Shown here: positions 1 through 8,504 of the stretch, piece by piece | Layout of the letters: each line of letters starts with the position of its first letter | Numbering within the stretch: position 1 is the first letter of the stretch | Assembly (NCBI GenBank): GCA_048213135.1 | Contig: PS015059.1 | Coordinates: 239,062 to 266,335, forward strand | Direction of reading: 5' to 3' | From: Reclinomonas americana ATCC 50394 | Taxonomy: Eukaryota; Jakobida; Jakobea; Jakobida | Length of the DNA: 27,274 bases | Made by a program: the position numbers and the translations under genes | The notes under the pieces: model-generated | Seen by the model: the letters and a program-made list of their open reading frames with translations, nothing else | Database searches by the model: none | Told to the model about the DNA's origin: nothing

Positions 1-496
1 AGAGAGAGAGAGATTCAGCAAGGGACAGAAAGGGACGAACGGAATTACATGCATCCTGCAGAGCTGGGATGAAAATGTCCGCGGCGTGCATGCACAATGG
101 GAAGCAGAGTGGTGTGCAAAACAAGACGCGTCGAAACAAATATCGGTGATTCGCTCTCCTGAGGCACATACATGAAAGATGCACGCACAACAGACACCAC
201 AAAGAGACAGAACAGACTCCCAGGTGATTCATCGAGCTTGCACACAAAATGGAGGTGAGAAAGAGGCAAGCATGCAGAGGGAGACGTGCTTCACTACCGC
301 ACACTGTCATTCACATGACAGGGCAACAAACACGGGAGAAGAATTCACCACCATCAACAACGACCTCACTCTCCTCCTCTGTCATCCTCTCTTCCCCACC
401 TGCATCCCGCGTAATCACCTACTCTCCCTCGCAAGACACGAAAAACGACTCACAATCACCAGCAGCCACCGCTCTCCCTCCCTCCGACTCACCAAC
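1..496 (-). other. 5' block of a preceding unit and 3' flank of WD40 copy 1
   Basis: Bases 1-13 are a GA microsatellite. Read on the minus strand, 130-180 carries the recurring M1 block with the peptide VPQESES followed by PIFVS, seen again near 3,930, 7,170, 10,470 and 13,820. Bases 230-496 hold the 3' flank of WD40 copy 1, including a CAGCAGCCACC-type stretch that recurs after the other WD40 stops. Whether M1 is translated is not certain: its ATG (at about position 170) is not kept in all units. Confidence 0.4.
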
Positions 497-988
497 TCAG
501 CACCGGAAAAGGACGACCTCGGCATCCTCGACGATGAAACAGCGCAGAACCAGCTCGGGAAGACACCGCGAATCTTCTCTCTCCTGCATCTCCTGCACAG
601 CATGCATGGCCGAGCGCGCGGCGTCGAGTTCGAGGCGAGCAAGGCCACGCGGCGTCGACCACACTCGTATCGTCTTGTCTTGGCCACCCGCGCTCACAAT
701 GTGGAGACCATCCGGAGAGACGGCCACAAACGACACCCATCCAGTGTGACCATTCAACCGTCGTACTTCCTCGCCACTCGCCAGAGACCACACCCGCACG
801 GTGCTGTCTCCGCTCCCACTAATGATGTGCTGGCCATCGGGAGTAACAGCGACAGACGACACCCATGCAGTGTGTCCCTCCAGTCGGCGAACCTCTTCTC
901 CACTTGCCAGTGACCACACTCTCACCGTGCTGTCCCCGCTCCCACTCATTAGTTTTGACCCGACGGTGAATGTGACAGGATGCAGCTC

Positions 989-1034
989 CTTGACCCTTAA
1001 CCCTTAACCCGGGGGCCCCTACCCTTGACCCTTG
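989..1034. repeat. Degenerate telomere-like heptamers
   Basis: On the plus strand: TGACCCTTAACCCTTAACCC, then GGGGGCCCCT, then ACCCTTGACCCTTG. The G-rich strand is therefore GGGTTAA/GGGTCAA units on both sides of a GC-rich centre. The tract lies at one edge of the insertion and supplies the recombinase stop codon. It is too short and interrupted to be a working telomere. Confidence 0.5.
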
Positions 1035-1426
1035 TGGTATAGCCGAGCTGCTTCCGGTGCCAGTTGATGGCCTGCAAGTCCTTGTGGATTGAGTAGTACT
1101 TGATGTGGTTCCGGGCGCGGTACTTGACGTACACGGCCACGCATCGATCGATGTGTGCGTCGTCCCAACACGTGTCCACTGCAGCCTGATGCAATGCAGG
1201 GTCGCGATCTGGGATGGACTCTGCAGAGGAGCGTGCGTCAGCACGGTGCAGCGTAGTGTGTGCAAGAGCAGTTCGTCTCACCAATGCAGCACGCATGCTC
1301 TCGCAAGAACGCTGTAAACTGTTGCACGATGTAGCGGTAGTCTGACACGGTCTTCGGAGCAAGGTTGCCCACAGCACCAGCCTCCACAATCTCGTGATCC
1401 AGGTCGCGGAACAGCTCGCTCTCCAT
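997..1426 (-). CDS. Tyrosine recombinase N-terminal (core-binding) fragment, two exons
   Basis: Exon 1 is 1282-1426 (ATG at 1426) and exon 2 is 997-1220, separated by a 61-base intron 1221-1281 with a GGTGAGA donor and a CTCCTCTGCAG acceptor; splicing at phase 1 keeps the frame. Exon 1 contains APKTVSDYRYIVQQFTAFL, the helix pattern of the SAM-like core-binding domain of phage-integrase-type recombinases. Exon 2 contains DDAHIDRCVAVYVKYR and YYSIHKDLQAINWHRKQLGY, matching the later helices of that domain where such proteins read like 'tikqylsaIrhlhrqlG'. The predicted product has about 120 residues and ends at a TAA inside the telomere-like repeats; the catalytic domain that should follow is absent. 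Family assignment is from motif shape only. Confidence 0.55.
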
Positions 1427-1488
1427 CGTGCGTCAAAAAGGAACTGCGGAGCGAATGGAAGCACGGTCAGTTGATGCTCTTTCGGAGC

Positions 1489-1512
1489 TGGCGTGCGCCG
1501 TGGCGCACGCCA
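1489..1512. repeat. Perfect inverted repeat, 11-bp arms
   Basis: Arms TGGCGTGCGCC and GGCGCACGCCA are separated by GT. The site lies inside the insertion, 63 bases upstream of the recombinase ATG. It could be a recombinase binding or crossover site, a terminal hairpin, or a chance GC-rich stem; nothing similar occurs in the array units. Confidence 0.6.
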
Positions 1513-1819
1513 ATAGAAGAGCGTGCAGCCACAGTTCACTGTGCGCGCGCACACACATTCCTTCCATATACACACTAGTATCTACACAGTTCTACCTAAC
1601 ATTACTAGATACAATGTGCTGGCCGTCGGGAGTGATGTCGACAGACCACACCTTGTCAGTGTGTCCTTCCAACCGTCGCACTTCTTCGCCACTCGCCAGT
1701 GACCACACACGTACCGACCCGTCGAAGCCGCCGCTCACGATGCGCTGACCGTCGGGAGTGACGGCGACAGAGAGCACCGCCTGCGTGTGACCCCGCAAGA
1801 TCTGTGTCGACCATGGGTA

Positions 1820-1820
1820 C

Positions 1821-1857
<37 letters not shown>

Positions 1858-1859
1858 GC
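1820..1859. repeat. GA microsatellite in the intron of copy 1
   Basis: About 40 bases of AG repeat with one CG interruption lie between the putative splice sites of copy 1. The other copies have TG-rich sequence here instead, so this intron was remodelled. Confidence 0.9.
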
Positions 1860-1916
1860 AACAGCCACAAATACGAATCCTTCGCACGTGTGTGTGAGCG
1901 CACCTTGGTTGTCATT

Positions 1917-2043
1917 GGAATCAGGAAGGATAATGTCACTTGTGCCCTCTCTTGTAGGTTCGCTTCTGCTAACTTCCTTTCTTCGAAGAGCAAGCCACCT
2001 GGTCGTTACTCTCCTGCGGTGGTCACGAAGAGTCTGTTCTTAT
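1917..2043 (-). other. Copy-1-specific 127-base segment upstream of MTTK
   Basis: In other units GTTGTCATT is followed directly by CTCCGTGTGTG. Here 127 unrelated bases intervene. Read on the minus strand they are open and in frame with the downstream MTTK, giving LFEERKLAEANLQERAQVT plus seven more residues before MTTK, back to a TAA near 2009. This may be an extra or replaced exon, or an insertion that happens to be open. No acceptor is clear. Confidence 0.35.
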
Positions 2044-2163
2044 CTCCTCGTGTGTGTGTGTGTGATTTGCTCGCTCGCTAGCGGGATTGTCACTGTTTCC
2101 CGCCTTTCTTCTCCCGCCTTGCTCCGAGACGTCGTTCATCCCTCGCCAGGCTGTAGCCAGCAC

Positions 2164-3980
2164 CTCACGCATCATGCGGTAGTGTGAGAGCAATGCGGCT
2201 CCGATGATGCGTGCGGGCTTTCGAAGACCGACATGTGACTCGTCGATGAGAAATCGGCAGAATGGACAAGCAGGGTGGCGACACAAGGTGGCGCTCCACT
2301 GCACCGTACGTGTCCAGCGACACTCTCTTTCTACTGCCCTGCATTCTCTCTCAACAAGGACTGGCATGTCGGGCTGCTTGGATACGCAGCTGTGGCCCTG
2401 GTGTGCTGATGCCACGGCACACCAGAGAATCCGATGAACACCGAGTCTTCGAAACCTCACGCCTCCTTGGATCGGCCCACAGCGAAGCTGACGAGGTGCA
2501 CGTCATGATGGTACGACGAAGAACGAGAGCCACACGGAACAGGAGAGGAGAGACCAGTACAGTAGCACGTGCACAGCGATGGAAGAGACAGTCGTGTCGT
2601 GAGGCTCGCCTCCTCTCACCCAACTCACAATCAATGCTTCGTCCCTTCAATCACACTCACAGTCGGTCGGTGCATTGTCTCATGCACGCACTGTGTAGCA
2701 CGGAACCACGTGTCTTCGCATGCCAGCGACGAGTCACTTGCCAGCACGCCTGTGCTCAGATTACACACAGCACTGAGTCAGTCAATCTCCAAGTCCCGCC
2801 AACTTGCTCCTCAACACAGATGCAGAACGCGTACGCACCAGGCCACGCGCGCGTGTGCAGTCTCCCATGGCCATCACCATCATTACTTGGCGGCGACAGC
2901 AGCAACCAAGAAGCGCACATCATCGATCCGCTCTGACTTGCCAACCGGGATCGAGAACGATCCACCGACCAGGCCACCCATCGGGAAATACGACACGCAT
3001 GTGTCCACCCATGAGTAGATTGCCGAGCACGCGTCTGCAGTCTTCCATGACCACCAGCATCATCACTCGACAGAGACGGCGGCAACCAAGGTGCGCACAT
3101 CATCGATCCGCTTCGACTTGCCAGCCGGGATTGAAAACGATCCACCGACCAGGCCATCCATCGCACATCACGACACGCATGTGTACATCCACCCAGCCAC
3201 GTTCTGCATGACGTGCACGGCCTGCATGAATGAAGTGAGTGGATGGGAAGGAGGAAAGAGAGATCACGAAGAACAGGGCCACACAACTGCTGAGTGCATG
3301 GTGGGATGCGAGTGGGGAGCCGAGTGAGTGAGGTGACAGCCGGCAGTGGGCGATGCACAGCACGCCTGCAATCATTACGGAACAACGAGGCGGACCTGCC
3401 CCTAAGGTCTCTGCATGCCGGTGTGCTGTGAGGAAAGAATGGAGGACGGGGAGAGATATCTCAATGACGAACACGCCGATCAGCATCTGATACCAACACG
3501 CGTTTGGGCAAGAGGCAAGGCGAGGGACGGTTCTGCACACACATCCATCCCGGCAAGGGAGAGAGAGAGCAGAGTCAGTATGCAGGTATGCCACCTCACA
3601 CACTTCGGTATCGGGAAGCTCACCGTGATGGACTGGCAATCGATGGCAGTCGGAACACGGTGAGCGGACCAGCAGCTCGGCCTTGAGCGTGTGCGGCAAC
3701 GAGGGGTGGATGGCTGGGGAATCAGATGAGCGCACAAAGGCAGGGAGATGGCGGAGAAAGAGATAGACTCTGCAGGAGGCAGGAAAAGAGAGCTGAAAGA
3801 CAGGCATTCTTCAGAGCCGGAAGGAGAATGTGCACGGCGCACAGGCACAATGAGAGGAAGAAAAATGGCACCAAGAAGGTGTACAAAACAAGAAGCGAGG
3901 AAACAATCATCGTTGACTCGCTCTCCTGGGGCACGTACATGGGCGACGAAAGATGCACACACAACAGACATCACAAAGAG
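2164..3980 (-). CDS. Upstream exon modules of unit 1 (multi-exon gene, function unknown)
   Basis: From 5' to 3' on the minus strand: M1 VPQESES block near 3,900-3,975; M2 GELPDTEVCEVAYLHTDS about 3,572-3,636; M3 exon 3063-3221 after a strong pyrimidine tract and CAG, with a second copy 2883 to about 3040; M4 about 2661-2723 (CEDTWFRATQ) followed by a GTGAGTG donor; M5 2463-2510 (YHH...FAVGRSKE), whose donor reads GCGTGA; M6 2164-2373, exactly 70 codons between CCAAGCAG and GAG|GTGCTG, with CRHPACPFCRFLIDESH and HYRMMRE. Coding is inferred from shared frames, synonymous differences and phase-0 junctions. The distal M3 copy has an in-frame TGA, the proximal copy is open. CRHPACPFC looks like half a RING finger, but the other zinc ligands are missing and other units do not keep the His. 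It may be the 5' part of the WD40 gene or a separate gene. Confidence 0.4.
2883..3221 (-). repeat. Tandem duplication of the M3 exon in unit 1
   Basis: Two adjacent copies (2883-3040 and 3063-3221) encode SFSIPVGKSERIDDVRF and SFSIPAGKSKRIDDVRT. Their differences are largely third-position (TTT/TTC, TCA/TCG, GCC/GCT). Both end in a stop at the same place, TAA in one and TGA in the other. The same two-copy arrangement occurs only in unit 3 (9419-9764). Confidence 0.75.
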
Positions 3981-4271
3981 ACAAACAGATGCAACAGGCT
4001 CCCAAGTGATTCATCGCACTTGCACACAAAATTAAGGTGAGGAAAAGGCACGCACACAGGGAGACATGCTTCACCCCGCACACTCACATTCACATGACAG
4101 GACAACACACACGATAGAACAATTCATCATCAACAACGACCTCTCTCTCCTCCTCCGTCATCCTCTCTTCCCCCATCTGCACCATGCACAACCACCCATT
4201 CTCCCGCGCAGGTCACGAAAAAACAATTCACAATCACCAGCAGCCACCTTCCCTCCCTTCGACTCACCGCC
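3981..4271. promoter_or_regulatory. Intergenic spacer: promoter side of unit 1, 3' flank of unit 2
   Basis: This stretch lies between M1 of one unit and the WD40 stop of the next, so it must hold the 3' flank of copy 2 and the promoter of unit 1. A conserved TGATTCATCG...TTGCACACAAAAT block (about 4,009-4,033) recurs at the same place in the other units (near 225, 7,230, 10,553, 13,897). No TATA box or polyadenylation signal is clear. Equivalent spacers are 7216-7475, 10501-10821 and 13861-13974 onward. Confidence 0.3.
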
Positions 4272-5291
4272 TCAGCACCGGAAAAGGACGACCTCGGCAT
4301 CTTCGACGATGAAACAGCGCAGAACCAGCTCGGGAAGGCATCGTGAATCTACTTCCTCCTGCATCTCCTGCACAGCTCGCATGGCCGAGCGCGCGGCGTC
4401 GAGTTCGAGACGAGCAAGGCCACGCGGTGTGGACCACACTCGCACAGTATTGTCTTGACCACCGGCACTCACAATGTGCAGACCATCGGGAGAGACAGCC
4501 ACGCACGACACCCATCCAGTGTGACCAACAAACCGTCGCACTTCCTCGCCACTCGCCAGAGACCACACCCGAATGGAGCTGTCCCCGCTCCCACTCACGA
4601 TATGTTGGCCGTCGGGAGTGACGGCGACACAATACACCCATGAAGTGTGTCCCTCCAACCGTCGCACTTGGTCTCCACTCGCCAGTGACCATACTCGCAG
4701 GGTGCGGTCCCCACTCCCACTAAAAATGTGCTGACCATCAGGAGGGACGGAGACAGAGTATACCCATCCAGTGTGTTTCTCCAACCGTCGCACTTCTACC
4801 CCACTCGCCAGCAACCACACTCGCACGGTATGATCTCCAGCCCCACTCACAATGTGCTCACTATCAGGGGTGACAGCGACTGACCACACATATCCAGTGT
4901 GTCCCTCCAGCCGTCGTACCTCGTCCCCACTCGCCAGAGACCACACTCTCACTGTGGTGTCCCAGCTCCCACTCACGATGTGCTGTCCATTGGGGGTGAC
5001 GGCGACAGACCACACCTTATCATCGTGTCCCTCCAACCGTCTCACCTCCTCGCCACTCTCCAGCGACCACACACGCACGGTACAGTCTCCACACCCACTC
5101 ACTATCTGCTGGCCATCTGGGGTGACGGCGACAGACCACACCGGACCAGTGTCTCTCTCCAGTCGTCGCACTTCTTCTCCGCTCGCCAGAGACCACATTC
5201 GAACGGTGCTGTCCATGCATCCACCAACAATGTGTTTGCCATCGGGAGTGACTGTGACCGATCGCACCGAAGAAGCGAGACCCTGAATGAT
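4272..5291 (-). CDS. WD40-repeat protein, array copy 2 (7 blades)
   Basis: A 340-codon exon (with stop) encoding seven WD40 blades of about 42 residues, presumably one propeller used as a protein-binding scaffold. Blade ends in order: MDSTVRMW, GDCTVRVW, WDTTVRVW, GDHTVRVW, GDRTLRVW, GDSSIRVW, QDNTVRVW. The spacer LASGEEVRRLEGHT and SVAVTPDGQHIVSG are nearly constant; variation sits just after GH and before the D-x-T. The tail STPRGLARLELDAARSAMRAV...LPELVLRCFIVEDAEVVLFRC is shared by the family and unlike a blade. There is no suitable internal ATG at the start, so initiation lies upstream, either in a 12-base exon ATG-ACA-ACC-AAG (5413-5424) with a GTGTGA donor or by splicing from M6 (GAG|GTGCTG at 5541). 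The expected acceptor AG before ATCATTCAG is changed to GG here; the CAG nine bases further on would keep the frame. Confidence 0.82.
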   Translation of the reverse strand: MIQGLASSVRSVTVTPDGKHIVGGCMDSTVRMWSLASGEEVRRLERDTGPVWSVAVTPDGQQIVSGCGDCTVRVWSLESGEEVRRLEGHDDKVWSVAVTPNGQHIVSGSWDTTVRVWSLASGDEVRRLEGHTGYVWSVAVTPDSEHIVSGAGDHTVRVWLLASGVEVRRLEKHTGWVYSVSVPPDGQHIFSGSGDRTLRVWSLASGDQVRRLEGHTSWVYCVAVTPDGQHIVSGSGDSSIRVWSLASGEEVRRFVGHTGWVSCVAVSPDGLHIVSAGGQDNTVRVWSTPRGLARLELDAARSAMRAVQEMQEEVDSRCLPELVLRCFIVEDAEVVLFRC

Positions 5292-5303
5292 CCGTCATCA
5301 TTC
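5285..5303. promoter_or_regulatory. Inverted repeat over the WD40 3' splice site, copy 2
   Basis: Arms GAATGAT and ATCATTC enclose CCGTC. On the minus (RNA) strand the stem spans the intron-exon junction. Compared with copies 3 and 4 the arms are one base shorter and the loop has lost the CAG. Confidence 0.5.
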
Positions 5304-5540
5304 GTGGTGAGACGCACTTGCACATAAACACAAAGAACAACAACCTACACAAGCACAAGCACACGAATGCATGCACAGACACCAAACACGCAAAGTGCGC
5401 ATACATTCACACCTTGGTTGTCATTCTCCGTGTGTGTGTGCGTTACGTGTGTGTGTGTGTGAGTTGCTCGCTCGGGATTGTCACCGTTTCCCGCCTTGCT
5501 CCGAGACGTCGTTCATCCCTCGCCAGGCTGTAGCCAGCAC

Positions 5541-7215
5541 CTCACGCATCATGCGGTAGTGTGAGAGCAATGCGGCTCCGATGATGCGTGTGGGCTTTTG
5601 AAGACCGTGGGACTCGTCGATGCGAAATCGGCAGAATGGACATGCAAGTGGTGGTGGTGACACGAGGTTGGCGCTCCATTGCATCGAGACCGGCCAGCAT
5701 TCTCTGTCAACGAGGACAGGAATGTCGGGCTGCTTGGATACGCAGCTGTGGCCCTGTTGTGCTGATGCCACGGCACACCCGAGAATCCATGGAGCACCGA
5801 GTCATCGAAACCTCTCACCTCCTTGGATCGGCCCACAGCGAAGCTGACGAGGTGCACGTCATGATGGTACGACGAAGAAGGAGAGTCACAGGGAACAGGA
5901 GAGGAGCGACCAGTACAGCAGCTCAGCGATGGACGAGGCAGCTGTGTCGTGAGACTCGCCTCCTCTCACCCAAGTCACAATCAATGCCTCGTGCGCGCGT
6001 GCCTTCAATCACACTCACAGTCTGTCGGTGAATCGTCTCGCGCATGCACTGTGAGGCATGGAACCACGTGTCATCGAATGCCAGTCACTTGCCAGCACGC
6101 CTGTGTTACGATCACCACACAGAACTGCGTCAGTAAATCTTCAAGTCTCACCAACTTGTTCCTCAACGCAGAAGCAGTACACGTACGCACCATGTGTTAC
6201 TAGCCTCGCACGTGTCTGCAGTCTCCAACGGCCACCACCATTGTCACTCGGCAGTGTGAGCAGCAACCAACGTGCGCGCATAATCGATCCGCTCCGACTT
6301 GCCAGCCGGGATTGAAAACGATCAACCGACCAGGCCACCCATCGCACATACGCATCACGATACGCATGTGTACATCCTCCCAGCCACGTTCTCCATGATA
6401 CGCACGGCCTGCATGGATGAGGTGAGTGGGAGGGAAGGAGGAGAGAGAGATCACGAAGAACAAGGCCACACACCTGCATCGTGCTTGGTGGGATGCGAGT
6501 GGGGAGCCGACTGAGTGAGGTGACAGCCGGTAGCGGGCGATGCACAGCACGCCTGCAATCATCACGGAACAACAACGAGGAGCACGTGTTTTCGAGGTGC
6601 CTGCATATAGGTGCACTGTGAGCAAAAGGAAAAGAGGAAGGAGAGAGAAATCTGCTCTGTCTCAACGACGAACACACCGATCAGCATCTGGTATCAACAC
6701 GCGTTTGGGCAAGAGGCAAGGCGAGGGATGCTTCTTCACATACATCCATCCTACGAGAGAGAGAAGGAGCAGAGTCAGTATGCAGGTATGCTNNNNNNNN
6801 NNNNNNNNNNNNACCTCACACACTTCGGCATCGGGAAGCTCACCGTGATGGACTGGCAGGATGGCAATCGGAACACGGTGAGCGGACCAGCATGCTCGGC
6901 CTTGAGCGAATGCGGGAAAGAAGGGTGGATTACTGGAGAAGCAGATGAGCGCACAAAGGAGAAAGACGGCGGAGTACGAGAGAGTGAGAGACTCTATAGG
7001 GGCAGAAAGGGAGGAACGGAATGACATGCATTCGTCAGGGCGGAAGGAGAATGTCCACGGCGCACATGCACGATCGGACACAAGTAGTGGAGCGAAGAAA
7101 GTGCGCAAAACGAGACGCGAGGAAACAAATATCGGTGATTCGCTCTCCCGAGGCACATACACGAACGACGGAAGAAGCACGCACAACAGATATCACAAAG
7201 AGACAAAAAGACACA
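5541..7215 (-). pseudogene. Upstream exon modules of unit 2, partly broken
   Basis: M6 5541-5729 is exactly 63 codons and open from PDIPVLVDREC through ACPFCRFRIDESH to HYRMMRE, flanked by CCAAGCAG and GAG|GTGCTG. M5 5819-5866 ends AVGRSKE with a full GTGAGA donor. M4 about 6019-6081 reads DDTWFHASQ before GTGAGTG. M3 6244-6408 follows a good pyrimidine tract and CAG but has two in-frame TGA codons, one of them just before SFSIPAGKSERID. M2 (about 6,773-6,862) is cut by a 20-N gap. M1 lies near 7,140-7,215 (VPRESESPIFVS). If M3 is an obligatory coding exon this unit cannot make full-length product; its 3' modules M4-M6 are the cleanest in the array. Confidence 0.4.
6793..6812. other. 20-N assembly gap
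   Basis: The gap falls within the M2 module; flanks (TATGCAGGTATGCT and ACCTCACACACTTCGG) nearly abut in the intact units, so little or no sequence may be missing. Confidence 0.95.
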
Positions 7216-7475
7216 ACAGGCTACCAAGTGATTAATCGCTCGCACACACACATTGAGGTGAGAATGAGACACGCCTACAGAGGGAGGCATGCTTCACGCC
7301 CGCACAATCACATTCACATGAAAGGGCAACAAACACAGAGAACAATTCTTCATCAACGACCTCTCTCTCTTCCTCTGTCGTCCTCTCTTCCCCCACCCAC
7401 TCTCCCTCGCAAGGCACGAAAAAACAACTCACAATCACCAGCGGCCACCGCTCTCCCTCTCTCCGACTCACCAAC

Positions 7476-8489
7476 TCAGCATCGGAAAAGGACGACCTCG
7501 GCACCCTCGACGATAATGCAGCGCAGAACCAGCTCGGGAAGGCATCGTGAATTTTCCTTATCCTCTTGCATCTCCTGCACGGCGTGCATGGCCAAGCACG
7601 CGGCGTCGAGTTCAAAGCGAGCAAGGCCACGCGGCGTGGACCACACTCGCACCGTCTTGTCTTTGCCACCCGCGCTCACAATGTGCTGACCATCCGGAGA
7701 GACAGCCACAGACGATACCCATCCGTCATGTCCCACCAACCATCGCTCGTCCTCGCCACTCGCCAAAGACCATACCCGCACGGTGCTGTCTCCGCTCCCG
7801 CTAACAATGTGCTGACCGTTGGGAGAGACCGCCACAGACGTCACCGCACCAATGTGTCCCTCCAACCGTCGCACTTCCTCCCCACTTGCCAGCGACCACA
7901 CCCGCATGGTGCGGTCCTCGCTCCCACTTACGATGTGCTGACCATCGGGAGTGACAGCGACTGACCACACAAATCCAGTGTGTCCTTCCAACCGTCGCAC
8001 CTCTTTGCCATTTGTCAGCGACCACACACGCACGGTATGATCTCCACCGCCGCTAACAATGTGGTGACCATCGGGGGTGACGGCGACTGACCACACCTTA
8101 TCGATGTGCACCTTCAGTCGTCGCGTCTCTTGCCCACTTGACACCCGAATTGTGTTATCCCCACTACCACTCACGATATTCAGACCATCGGAGGTGACGG
8201 CGACAGACATCACCGCATTGGTGTGTCCACTCAATCGTCGAACCTCCTTGCCACTCACCAACGACCACACCCGCACCGTCTGGTCTGCACACCCACTCAC
8301 AACGTACCGCCCGTCGAGAGTGACAGCGACAGTGTACACCACATCAGTGTGTCCCACCAGCCGTCGCACCTCTGTGCTACTCGCCAGAGACCACACTCGG
8401 ATGGTGCTGTCCTCACACCCACCGACAATGTGCTTGCCATCGGGAGTGACGGCGACGGACCTCACCGCAGTCGCGAGACTCTGAATGAT
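7476..8489 (-). CDS. WD40-repeat protein, array copy 3 (7 blades, one shortened)
   Basis: A 338-codon exon. Blades end EDSTIRVW, ADQTVRVW, GDNTIRVS, GDHTVRVW, EDRTMRVW, GDSTVRVW, KDKTVRVW. The third is irregular: DNTIRVSSGQETRRL replaces DNTIRVWSLASGEEVRRL, losing three residues including the blade tryptophan, without breaking the frame. The tail is ARFELDAACLAMHAVQEMQEDKENSRCLPELVLRCIIVEGAEVVLFRC. The acceptor CGACGCAG precedes ATCATTCAG at 8489, and a second in-frame CAG follows nine bases later. A possible 12-base first exon encoding MTTK lies at 8620-8631, 130 bases upstream, with an AAG|GTGTGA donor. Frame, stop and both splice motifs are intact, so this is among the best candidates for a working copy. 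Confidence 0.82.
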   Translation of the reverse strand: MIQSLATAVRSVAVTPDGKHIVGGCEDSTIRVWSLASSTEVRRLVGHTDVVYTVAVTLDGRYVVSGCADQTVRVWSLVSGKEVRRLSGHTNAVMSVAVTSDGLNIVSGSGDNTIRVSSGQETRRLKVHIDKVWSVAVTPDGHHIVSGGGDHTVRVWSLTNGKEVRRLEGHTGFVWSVAVTPDGQHIVSGSEDRTMRVWSLASGEEVRRLEGHIGAVTSVAVSPNGQHIVSGSGDSTVRVWSLASGEDERWLVGHDGWVSSVAVSPDGQHIVSAGGKDKTVRVWSTPRGLARFELDAACLAMHAVQEMQEDKENSRCLPELVLRCIIVEGAEVVLFRC

Positions 8490-8504
8490 CTGCGTCGATC
8501 ATTC
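8483..8504. promoter_or_regulatory. Perfect inverted repeat over the WD40 3' splice site, copy 3
   Basis: Arms GAATGATC and GATCATTC (8 bp) with loop TGCGTC on the plus strand. In the minus-strand transcript the loop and the first stem base hold the acceptor CAG. Confidence 0.6.

Larger units (their letters stand above)
949..1611 (-). mobile_element. 663-bp insertion with tyrosine recombinase remnant (Crypton-like)
   Basis: The left edge follows CCCACTCA of the WD40 exon and the right edge precedes CAATGTGCTGG; joined, these give the CCCACTCACAATGTGCTG found intact in other copies. No clear target-site duplication or long terminal inverted repeat is visible, only weak TTAG/CTAG similarity at the ends. 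The insert holds a two-exon recombinase fragment on the minus strand, a perfect inverted repeat with 11-bp arms, and telomere-like heptamers at its low-coordinate edge. Cryptons are eukaryotic DNA transposons that use a tyrosine recombinase and lack classical TIRs, which fits. No catalytic R-H-R-Y region is present, so this is a truncated, non-autonomous copy. A segment captured from a larger host gene is the alternative. Confidence 0.6.
497..1915 (-). pseudogene. WD40-repeat protein, array copy 1, split by an insertion
   Basis: WD40 exon in two pieces, 1612-1801 and 497-948, interrupted by 663 foreign bases. The pieces total 642 bases (214 codons with stop), and joining them restores an unbroken frame. 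Four blades are visible (FDGSVRVW, GDSTVRVW, GDSTVRVW, QDKTIRVW), fewer than the 7-8 of the other copies, followed by the family tail STPRGLARLELDAARSAM...LPELVLRCFIVEDAEVVLFRC. The exon begins after a CAG at 1802-1804 (ATC TTG CGG GGT CAC). A 12-base ATG-ACA-ACC-AAG stretch (1904-1915) with a GTGCGC donor could supply the start across a 102-base intron. As it stands translation stops about nine codons into the insert, so this copy is broken unless the insert is removed. A closed four-bladed propeller would be unusual. Confidence 0.75.

Noticed and set aside
989-1034. True telomere or chromosome end
   Set aside because: Fewer than six degenerate units with an internal GC block, inside a gene array.
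949-1611. Reading the 663-base insert as an ordinary intron
   Set aside because: The available GT (CATT|GTATCT) and AG (AATGAG|TGGG) would remove five host bases too many and shift the frame into stops.
2164-2373. RING finger in the CPFC module
   Set aside because: CRHPACPFC in unit 1 fits half of the pattern, but the other Cys pairs are missing and units 2 and 5 lack the Cys-x-His.
4852-5286. Plus-strand frames across WD40 exons (CPSSRRTSSPLASDHT-type repeats)
   Set aside because: They repeat with the WD40 blades and are antisense shadows of a recognised domain.
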